This document shows positions 7,033 to 12,731 of a stretch of DNA of 12,731 nt, in pieces. Below the pieces are notes generated by a model. It worked only from the letters and a program-made list of their open reading frames with translations. It was not told the DNA's origin and searched no databases. Numbering within the stretch: the stretch's first letter is position 1; each line of letters starts with the position of its first letter. The stretch covers positions 1 through 12,731 of the forward strand of contig PAFB01000065.1 of NCBI GenBank assembly GCA_002700865.1, in the 5' to 3' direction. The stretch is from Rhodospirillaceae bacterium. Its GTDB lineage: Bacteria; Pseudomonadota; Alphaproteobacteria; UBA7985. Made by a program: the position numbers and the translations under genes.

Positions 7033-7650
7033 TCATTCGGTCGAACCGCCGCTAACCCCGCCAACAACCATTTCTGTGACCAGCCGGGCATAAGCAGCAC
7101 GCGCAGAAGCATCGGCCCCGGCGTTCCACATGTAGAACCAGTTGAGCATGCCGAAGATTGACATGGTGGTGTGATGCAGGCGCTCGCGGTCACTGGCAAA
7201 GGCCTCCGGGGCCAGCGCCAGCAAGGTTTGACTGACCGGGCGGATCATATCGCGCTGATACCCGCGCAAAACCGTCTGCTGATCTTCGGGCAGCAGATGC
7301 AGGCATTCGGTCTGAATTTTGTGCAGCGGGTCCATGCCCTCATAGGCCAGCAGTAGTTCCAGAGTAAGGCTGTAAAGATGCTCTGCGGCGGCCAATCCCT
7401 GCTCACGCCCCTGCTTGTCCAAACCACAAACCCGGTCGCGTAAGTCGCTCAGATAGGTGTTCAGAATATCGAACAGCAAGGCGGTTTTGCTGGGATAATA
7501 GTGGTAAATATTGGCCTTGGAGATGCCACAAGCCTGCGAGACCTCCGCCATGGAAGATTGCGCATAGCCTTGTGCAGCGAAGTGTTGCGCGGCAATCGTA
7601 AGGATGCGGGTGCGCTTGTCATCGTGGTCACGGGCAAGGGAGCGAGGCAT
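7033..7650 (-). CDS. paaR: TetR-family regulator, probable PaaR
   Basis: A 205-residue TetR-family protein. The N-terminal helix-turn-helix occupies about residues 12-60 (RILTIAAQHFAAQGYAQSSM, then CGISKANIYHYYPSKTALLF), and the rest is an alpha-helical ligand-binding domain. The ATG at 7650 gives the usual short N-terminus (MPRSLARDHDDK); an upstream TTG at 7683 would add 11 residues without a ribosome binding site and is not preferred. It is the last gene of a minus-strand paaI-paaK-tetR operon, starting 59 nt after the paaK stop. Known PaaR regulators of alpha- and betaproteobacterial paa loci are TetR repressors released by phenylacetyl-CoA; the position and family make that role likely here. 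The repressor would then control its own operon through the palindrome at 9531-9544. The gene symbol is inferred from context. Confidence 0.8.
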   Translation of the reverse strand: MPRSLARDHDDKRTRILTIAAQHFAAQGYAQSSMAEVSQACGISKANIYHYYPSKTALLFDILNTYLSDLRDRVCGLDKQGREQGLAAAEHLYSLTLELLLAYEGMDPLHKIQTECLHLLPEDQQTVLRGYQRDMIRPVSQTLLALAPEAFASDRERLHHTTMSIFGMLNWFYMWNAGADASARAAYARLVTEMVVGGVSGGSTE

Positions 7651-7709
7651 GATCTCAGCCGCCTGCTTCGACCAGCGACCCAAGGGTGCGAAGGGTGCGC
7701 CCTGACACG

Positions 7710-9017
7710 CTACTCACAGCGCCTATCCACAACCCGAACCGCCTTGCCCTGTGAGCGCGGCACGGAGCCAACCTCACCGACAACAACATCGGTGGAAATC
7801 CCGATCATCTGCTTGATCCGCTGCTCAAGCTCAGCCCGGTGCTGACCAAGGGCTTCTGCCCCCATATTGGCGGCCTTGGGTTCGACCAGAATACGCATGG
7901 CATCCATAGGCCCGGACTTGTAGCGCTCGATCTGAAAGTAGGGCGCCAGCGCGGGCACCTTGAGCACCTGCTCTTCGATCTGCGTGGGGAAGACGTTGAC
8001 GCCGCGCAGGATCATCATGTCATCACTGCGCCCCGTGATTTTCTCCATCCGCCGCATGGTTCGCGCCGTACCGGGCATCAACCGCGTCAGGTCGTGGGTT
8101 CGGTACCGGATCATCGGCATGGCTTCTTTAGTCAGCGTGGTGAAAACCAACTCGCCCTCTTCGCCGTCGGGAAGGACTTCGCCGGTCTCTGGGTCAATGA
8201 TCTCGGGATAGAAATGGTCTTCCCAGACGTGCAAGCCGTCCTTGGTCTCAACGCATTCATTCGCCACGCCAGGGCCGATGATTTCGCTCAGGCCGTAAAT
8301 ATCGACAGCGTGCATGTCAAAGGCTTGCTCGACCTCTAACCGCATTGCGTGGGTCCAGGGTTCCGCGCCAAAGACACCAACCTGCAGCGAAGTTTCCCGC
8401 GGGTCGCGACCGGCTTTGATGAAAGCCTCCAAGATATTCAGCATATAGGAGGGCGTGACCATGATGCCTTTGGGCTGAAAGTCCGTGATCAGCTCGACTT
8501 GCTTTTCAGTCTGGCCACCCCCCATCGGAACCGTGGTGCCGCCCAACTTCTCAATCCCGTAGTGCGCGCCCAAACCGCCGGTGAACAGCCCATAGCCATA
8601 GGCGTTGTGCACCATATCACCCGCGCGCAAACCCGACGCGCGCAAGCTGCGTGCAACCACCGTTGCCCAAACCTCGATATCACCGGCGGTGTAGCCAACA
8701 ACGGTTGATTTCCCTGTCGTTCCCGACGAGGCATGAACCCGCGAAATCTCCGCCTGCGGGACCGCGAACAGGCCAAAGGGATAGTTTGCCCGCAGATCGC
8801 CTTTGGTCGTGAAGGGAAACCGCGACAGGTCACTGAGTTCGCGCAAGTCGTCGGGATGGACACCGGCGGCATCGAAGCTTTTCCGGTAGTGCTCGACGTT
8901 GGCGTAAACGTGATTGAGCGTCTGCCTGAGACGCTTGAGCTGCAGCGACCGGATCTCATCGATGGAGGCGGTTTCAATGGGCTCAAGGTCAGAGGGTTGG
9001 GGGGACAGGTCTTTCAT
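7710..9017 (-). CDS. paaK: Phenylacetate-CoA ligase PaaK
   Basis: Activates phenylacetate to phenylacetyl-CoA with ATP and CoA, the entry step of the pathway. The 435 residues match the family length. Landmarks: the phosphate-binding loop SSGTTGKST (97-105), YGYGLFTGGLGAHYG and the GGTTVPMGGGQTEKQ segment typical of PaaK, the adenine-site motif DIYGLSEIIGPG, and the C-terminal domain with GRSDDMMILRGVNVFPTQIEE. The ATG at 9017 is preceded by AAGGAAG and a closer GGAG. It lies 43 nt downstream of the paaI stop and upstream of tetR in the same direction. PaaK acts on phenylacetate rather than benzoate; the context of paaABCDE and paaZ supports that choice. Confidence 0.96.
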   Translation of the reverse strand: MKDLSPQPSDLEPIETASIDEIRSLQLKRLRQTLNHVYANVEHYRKSFDAAGVHPDDLRELSDLSRFPFTTKGDLRANYPFGLFAVPQAEISRVHASSGTTGKSTVVGYTAGDIEVWATVVARSLRASGLRAGDMVHNAYGYGLFTGGLGAHYGIEKLGGTTVPMGGGQTEKQVELITDFQPKGIMVTPSYMLNILEAFIKAGRDPRETSLQVGVFGAEPWTHAMRLEVEQAFDMHAVDIYGLSEIIGPGVANECVETKDGLHVWEDHFYPEIIDPETGEVLPDGEEGELVFTTLTKEAMPMIRYRTHDLTRLMPGTARTMRRMEKITGRSDDMMILRGVNVFPTQIEEQVLKVPALAPYFQIERYKSGPMDAMRILVEPKAANMGAEALGQHRAELEQRIKQMIGISTDVVVGEVGSVPRSQGKAVRVVDRRCE

Positions 9018-9060
9018 GCGCTCCGGGCTTCCTTGCTCTTAAAAAGGGTTCTGTTACGGC

Positions 9061-9489
9061 TTACTCTTCGTCAAAGAAGGTCTGGCCCAGCAGGCGGGTC
9101 ATGCCGCGAAACTGGACGATAATCTGGCCATCCTGATTGCGCACTTCGACGTCATAGATGCCGTTGCGCCCTTCCAATGCCCGCTCTTCACAGACCGCCC
9201 GAAGCGTGTCGCCTGCTTTGGCGGGGTTGAGATAGGTGATGGTGTTGTTCAGGGAAACGGCGCGCTGGTTCCTGCTATTGCCGGCGAAGGCTGAGGCGCT
9301 GTCAGCGAGCATGAACAGCACGCCGCCATGCACGGAACCATGGCCGTTGCAGTGCTGGGCCTGAGCCCTTAACCGCAGGCTCGACCGCCCCTCGCCCACA
9401 GACTCAAGCACGAGGCCGAGATTTTGCGACACTTGATCCTCGTTCCACATCAGTTCCGCAGAGCGTTCCGCGCGTTTCTGAGCGTCCAT
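9061..9489 (-). CDS. paaI: PaaI-type hotdog acyl-CoA thioesterase
   Basis: A 142-residue hotdog-fold thioesterase. The active-site segment CNGHGSVHGGVLFMLADSAS (about residues 47-66) carries the conserved N48, H54-G55-G56 and the D63 catalytic aspartate of the PaaI subfamily; the NNTITYLNPAKAGDTL strand is also typical. In known systems PaaI hydrolyses ring-hydroxylated phenylacetyl-CoA and other dead-end thioesters, releasing trapped CoA. The ATG at 9489 has GAGGGGTGAGG upstream. It is the first gene of the minus-strand operon with paaK and tetR, and diverges from paaZ across a 105-bp spacer with a palindrome. Confidence 0.94.
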   Translation of the reverse strand: MDAQKRAERSAELMWNEDQVSQNLGLVLESVGEGRSSLRLRAQAQHCNGHGSVHGGVLFMLADSASAFAGNSRNQRAVSLNNTITYLNPAKAGDTLRAVCEERALEGRNGIYDVEVRNQDGQIIVQFRGMTRLLGQTFFDEE

Positions 9490-9521
9490 AGCCTCACCCC
9501 TCAGAATGACTAAAGATCATG

Positions 9522-9551
9522 GTGACAAAAACCGACCGGTAGGTCAATAAT
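9522..9551 (+). promoter_or_regulatory. Predicted paaZ promoter overlapping the PaaR-type palindrome
   Basis: GTGACA (9522-9527, five of six to TTGACA) and AATAAT (9546-9551, five of six to TATAAT) are separated by 18 nt. The palindrome at 9531-9544 lies wholly in this spacer, so a bound repressor would block RNA polymerase. The boxes were found by eye. No equally good promoter was found toward paaI, although TTGACC on the reverse strand (complement of 9541-9546) is a possible -35 box. Confidence 0.5.
9531..9544. promoter_or_regulatory. Palindrome ACCGACC/GGTAGGT, candidate PaaR operator
   Basis: ACCGACCGGTAGGT is a 14-bp gapless palindrome with one mismatch between arms (GGTAGGT where GGTCGGT would be exact). 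Compact palindromes of this shape are typical TetR-family operators. It sits in the paaI-paaZ divergent spacer, 42 bp from the paaI start and 51 bp from the paaZ start, so one site could repress both the paaI-paaK-tetR and the paaZ-paaX units. The link to the TetR protein encoded at 7033-7650 is inference. Confidence 0.65.
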
Positions 9552-9594
9552 ACGACGAGACCGAGGTCGATGAAGCGAAAGAGGGATCGTCATT

Positions 9595-11649
9595 ATGCTG
9601 CATGTACACAGTTTCGCCGCTGGACAGTGGCTGGCACCGGACAGCCAAGCGCGTGACATCGAAAACGCTGTAACCGGTGAGGTGATGGCGCGCGCCGGGC
9701 AAGCCAGCCTGCCTGCCGCCGATATGCTCGACTACGCCCGTACCCGAGGCGGCCCGGCCCTGCGTGCGCTGAGCTTTCATGACCGCGCCCGCCTGCTCAA
9801 GGCGCTGGCCCAGCATTTGGGTACGCACAAGCAAGCCCTCTACGATCTGAGCTTTGCCACCGGAGCGACCCAGCGCGATCACCTCATCGACATCGACGGC
9901 GGCATCGGCACGTTGTTTGTCTATGCCTCCAAAGGTCGGCGCGAGTTGCCTGATGCTCAGGTTTATCTCGACGGCGAGGTTGAGCAGCTCTCCCGCAACG
10001 GCACCTTTCTCGGCCAGCACATCTGCACGCCACTGCAGGGTGCAGCAGTTCACATCAACGCCTACAACTTCCCAGTCTGGGGTATGCTGGAAAAGCTGGC
10101 GCCAACCTTGCTCGCCGGTGTGCCCGCCATCGTCAAGCCGGCCACCTCGACTTGTTACGTCACCGAACACGCCGTTCGCCTGATTCTGGACAGCGGGATT
10201 TTGCCGGAGGGCGCTTTGCAGCTGGTGGCCGGTGGATTGGGCACCATGCTCGATCATCTGGACTGTCAGGACACCGTGAGCTTTACCGGTTCCGCGCAAA
10301 CCGCGCTCAGCCTGCGCGCGCACCCCAACGTGCTGGCCAACGCCATCCGTTTTGCTGCCGAGCAAGACAGTCTGAACGCCTCGATCCTCGGTCCTGACGC
10401 CCTTCCCGGGACCCCTGAATTCGATCTGTTTGTCAAAGAGGTGCACCGCGAGATGACCACCAAAGCGGGCCAAAAGTGCACCGCTATTCGCCGGATCATC
10501 GTACCCAAAGCGCAGGAACAAGCGGTCATTGACGCCCTCCAAACCCGACTGAGCCAGACAGTCATCGGCGATCCAACCGCAGAGACCACGACCATGGGCG
10601 CGTTGGTTTCCCGCGCGCAGCGGGAGGACGTGCTCAGTAAAATCAGCAGCCTTGCTGCCGAGGCTGAAATCGTCGTCGGCGATCTTGAAGGCTTTTCGGT
10701 CGAGGGAGCTGACCGGGACCGGGGCGCCTTTGTGCCGCCTGTGCTGCTGCACTGCAGTGATCCTGACAAGGCCACCGCCGTCCACCAAACCGAAGCCTTT
10801 GGACCGGTCGCGACCCTGATGGGCTATCGCGATCTAAACCACGCCATCAAAACCGCCAATCAGGGCCAGGGCTCGCTGGTCGCTTCGCTGATTACCAACG
10901 ACCCGGAAACCGCGCGCGCTGTGGCGCTCGGCGCGGGGGCTTTTCATGGGCGGCTCTATATCAACAACCGAACGTCGATGCAGGAATCAACCGGTCACGG
11001 CTCGCCTTTGCCGCACATGGTTCACGGCGGACCGGGGCGCGCGGGTGGCAGTGAAGAACTTGGCGGTGTGCGGGGGATCATGCATTACATGCAGCGCACA
11101 GCGATCCAGGGGAGCCCCGACATGCTCAGCGCAATCAACCAGCGCTGGGTTCCGGGCAGCACCCAGACCACACCCAAAGCGCACCCCTTTACCCTGCCCT
11201 ATGGGGATATCGATCTGGGTGACACGCTGCAAAGCCAGCCGCGCACCGTGACGCTGGATGATATCGAGCATTTCGCTCATTTCACCGGAGATACCTTTTA
11301 CGCGCACATGGACGAGGCCGCGGCCAAGCGCAATCCGTTCTTTCCCGGCCGCGTTGCGCACGGGTACTTGTTGCTGAGTTTTGCAGCGGGCTTGTTTGTT
11401 GAACCCAATGAAGGCCCGGTTCTGGCCAATACGGGCTTGGACAGCCTGCGTTTCCTCAAGCCCGTCGAGCCCGGCGACACCATCAAAGTTGCGCTAACCG
11501 TTAAGCACAAAACCCCGCGCAACGACGACTATGGCGAGGTGCGCTGGCACGTGCGATTGACCAACCAGGACGACGACGCCGTCGCCGAATACGAGCTGCT
11601 GACCATGAACGCCTTTGCCAGCCCGTCTGCTGCTGGAGCTGTGGCATAA
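9595..11649 (+). CDS. paaZ: Bifunctional oxepin-CoA hydrolase / 3-oxo-5,6-dehydrosuberyl-CoA semialdehyde dehydrogenase PaaZ
   Basis: Opens the oxepin-CoA ring and oxidises the resulting aldehyde. The 684 residues match E. coli PaaZ (681). The N-terminal aldehyde dehydrogenase domain (about 1-510) shows the catalytic E256 (FAAEQDSLN) and C295 (AGQKCTAIRR) at the same numbering as the E. coli active-site residues; the NAD-binding region includes INAYNFPVWG and SFTGSAQTA. The C-terminal MaoC-like (R)-hydratase domain (about 535-680) carries D566 and H571 in FTGDTFYAHMDE, five residues apart as expected. Both active sites look intact, so the full-length fusion is not degenerate. The start ATG 9595 has AGAGGGA 11 nt upstream. 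The PaaX-family gene begins 7 nt after its stop, so they are likely co-transcribed. Confidence 0.96.
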   Translation: MLHVHSFAAGQWLAPDSQARDIENAVTGEVMARAGQASLPAADMLDYARTRGGPALRALSFHDRARLLKALAQHLGTHKQALYDLSFATGATQRDHLIDIDGGIGTLFVYASKGRRELPDAQVYLDGEVEQLSRNGTFLGQHICTPLQGAAVHINAYNFPVWGMLEKLAPTLLAGVPAIVKPATSTCYVTEHAVRLILDSGILPEGALQLVAGGLGTMLDHLDCQDTVSFTGSAQTALSLRAHPNVLANAIRFAAEQDSLNASILGPDALPGTPEFDLFVKEVHREMTTKAGQKCTAIRRIIVPKAQEQAVIDALQTRLSQTVIGDPTAETTTMGALVSRAQREDVLSKISSLAAEAEIVVGDLEGFSVEGADRDRGAFVPPVLLHCSDPDKATAVHQTEAFGPVATLMGYRDLNHAIKTANQGQGSLVASLITNDPETARAVALGAGAFHGRLYINNRTSMQESTGHGSPLPHMVHGGPGRAGGSEELGGVRGIMHYMQRTAIQGSPDMLSAINQRWVPGSTQTTPKAHPFTLPYGDIDLGDTLQSQPRTVTLDDIEHFAHFTGDTFYAHMDEAAAKRNPFFPGRVAHGYLLLSFAAGLFVEPNEGPVLANTGLDSLRFLKPVEPGDTIKVALTVKHKTPRNDDYGEVRWHVRLTNQDDDAVAEYELLTMNAFASPSAAGAVA

Positions 11650-11656
11650 CTCAACC

Positions 11657-12469
11657 ATGACAGCCCTCGCCCCCCAATCCGCTGATCGCCTGTTTGATCA
11701 CCTGTTCAGCACACTTACCGACGGTCAGGCCCCGCGCTTGTGGTCTTTTGTGGTCACGATATTTGGCGATCTTGCACAGCGGGAGGATGCCCGGATCAGC
11801 GGGGCGCTGATGGGGGCGTTGGTGGGAAGGATCGGCGCCAAGCCAGAGGCCCTGCGGGTTGCGCTGCATCGGCTTCGCAAGGAAGGCTGGGTTGAAAGCC
11901 AAAAAACCGGGCGCGCTTCGACCCATGCGTTGACGGATTGGGGACGGCAACAGGCCGCGCAAGCTTCAACCATCATCTACGCCAGCACGCCTGCTTTCGA
12001 GCAGCGAGCCTCGCTGATCCTCCACGACCCCAGCCATCGAAGCCGCAAGCCAGACCCTGCGCTCCACACGCTCACCAATGGCACAAGCGTCAGCCTGACG
12101 CCGCCTAGTGACACTGCCGCAGACGCTCAAACACTGTCGCTGCCCCTGTCACCAGAGAACCCAGTTCCAGTCTGGGTGCAAAACCAGTTATGCCCGCGCG
12201 AGCTGGTTCAAGCCTGTCAGGATCTGGAACGGCGGCTTAACCAGGTTGCCGCCGCGAAGGCGTTGATCGGTGAAATGTCAGCGCTGGACCGCATGGTCCT
12301 TCGCGTCCTGCTGGTGCACAGCTGGCGGCGCATCATTTTGAAGGCGCCCGCCCTGCCCAACTTTCTGTTTCCGTCAAACTGGCGTGGTGAGGCCTGCGCG
12401 GCGCTGGTTACTGGCTTACTGGCAGAAATGAAACCACTGAGCCTCGAGACCCTCGTGGAGACCCTCTGA
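11657..12469 (+). CDS. paaX: PaaX-family transcriptional regulator, short form
   Basis: A 270-residue regulator of the PaaX family. The N-terminal winged helix occupies about residues 25-100 (WSFVVTIFGDLA, then ALRVALHRLRKEGWVESQK and TGRASTHALTDWGR). The C-terminal PaaX_C signature appears as VLRVLLVHSWRRIILKAPAL followed by LPNFLFPSNWRGEACAAL (about 218-255). It is shorter than the 300-316 residues of typical PaaX, and the middle (about 115-200) is a poorly conserved, S/T/P-rich stretch where the usual Cas2-like middle domain is hard to recognise. ATG 11657 lies 7 nt after the paaZ stop; an in-frame start at 11615 inside paaZ is less likely. PaaX of E. coli represses paa genes and is released by phenylacetyl-CoA; whether this protein does so alongside the TetR regulator is not known. 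Confidence 0.85.
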   Translation: MTALAPQSADRLFDHLFSTLTDGQAPRLWSFVVTIFGDLAQREDARISGALMGALVGRIGAKPEALRVALHRLRKEGWVESQKTGRASTHALTDWGRQQAAQASTIIYASTPAFEQRASLILHDPSHRSRKPDPALHTLTNGTSVSLTPPSDTAADAQTLSLPLSPENPVPVWVQNQLCPRELVQACQDLERRLNQVAAAKALIGEMSALDRMVLRVLLVHSWRRIILKAPALPNFLFPSNWRGEACAALVTGLLAEMKPLSLETLVETL

Positions 12470-12731
12470 AAGGTCTTCCATGCCGTCTGGTGCGCCATAA
12501 ACCGGTTTTAGCGGCTCGAAACCAGTGATCTACCTTCCTTCAATCCCCACGAGCCATGGTCCACGCTAGCCGAACGACTATCAGGGACACCGACTCTTGT
12601 GGTCCATAAAATGAAACTTTATCGCTTTTCGCAAAATTTTACTCGTATGCATTGCATTTTGCGAGATGCATCTTCCTTTTGCCGTGTTTCAAGCTGAATT
12701 TCACCCTTTACGGCGACTAATTCCTGTTTTG
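12470..12731. other. Intergenic region with AT-rich DNA and several dyads, no gene seen
   Basis: The 262 bp after the paaX-type gene carry no convincing coding region. The first half is GC-moderate and contains the palindrome AAACCGGTTT (12499-12508). The second half (from about 12600) turns AT-rich, suggesting a promoter region for a gene past the window. No classical terminator (stem plus T-tract) was found for paaZ-paaX. A 28-codon frame at 12611-12697 has no ribosome binding site and is not called. Confidence 0.6.
12629..12664. promoter_or_regulatory. 9-bp inverted repeat TCGCAAAAT / ATTTTGCGA
   Basis: TCGCAAAAT (12629-12637) and its exact reverse complement ATTTTGCGA (12656-12664) are 18 nt apart, so the arms are 27 bp centre to centre. 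Next to the right arm lies the perfect 10-bp palindrome AGATGCATCT (12664-12673). Together they look like a multi-dyad control region for a gene outside the window. The repeats are observed; a regulator binding them is inference. Confidence 0.4.

Noticed and set aside
7651..7683. TTG 7683 as start of the TetR gene
   Set aside because: No ribosome binding site and it would extend the N-terminus beyond the usual TetR length; ATG 7650 is preferred.
9544..10788. Long open frame of 414 codons antisense to paaZ
   Set aside because: It lies wholly within paaZ on the opposite strand, has no recognisable domain, and GC-rich genes commonly give long antisense frames.
12487..12525. Possible terminator hairpin after the paaX-type gene (CTGGT...ACCAG or GGTTT...AAACC)
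   Set aside because: Stems of only five pairs with long loops and no T-tract.
12611..12697. 28-codon open frame beginning MKLYRFSQ
   Set aside because: No ribosome binding site, no resemblance to a known small protein, and it overlaps the inverted repeats.

Overview
This window carries most of an aerobic phenylacetate degradation locus (the paa phenylacetyl-CoA / epoxide pathway) from a GC-rich proteobacterium. The protein sequences and the TetR-type local regulator suggest an alphaproteobacterium, but I cannot fix the genus from the sequence alone. The paa genes are intact and syntenic. No insertion sequences, tRNAs, rRNAs or CRISPR arrays were seen.

Layout from left to right. Bases 1-441 (minus) hold the N-terminal half of a LysR-type regulator cut by the window edge. 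It diverges from an amidohydrolase of the YtcJ-like family (539-2182), followed 12 nt later by a G3E/COG0523 (CobW-type) metallochaperone GTPase (2195-3142). After a 131-bp promoter region comes the compact paaABCDE operon (3274-7020), which encodes the phenylacetyl-CoA 1,2-epoxidase complex and its maturation and reductase partners. Facing it is a minus-strand operon, paaI-paaK-tetR (9489 down to 7033): a hotdog thioesterase, phenylacetate-CoA ligase and a TetR regulator of the PaaR type. Divergent from paaI, paaZ (9595-11649) encodes the bifunctional ring-opening hydrolase/aldehyde dehydrogenase, followed 7 nt later by a PaaX-family regulator (11657-12469). The last 262 bp have no gene but contain AT-rich DNA with inverted repeats.

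How it works together: PaaK makes phenylacetyl-CoA, PaaABC(E) epoxidises the ring, and PaaZ opens and oxidises it. PaaI is expected to rescue CoA from dead-end thioesters. The beta-oxidation-like enzymes (paaF, paaG, paaH, paaJ) and the isomerase that converts epoxide to oxepin are not in the window and must lie elsewhere. Two different regulator families (TetR/PaaR and PaaX) sit in the same locus. A palindrome of the form ACCGACC/GGTAGGT lies inside a plausible promoter between paaI and paaZ and is the best candidate PaaR operator; the paaA promoter lacks it and has a different, widely spaced inverted repeat. The least explained part is the LysR-amidohydrolase-G3E GTPase module at the left, whose substrate and metal are unknown.
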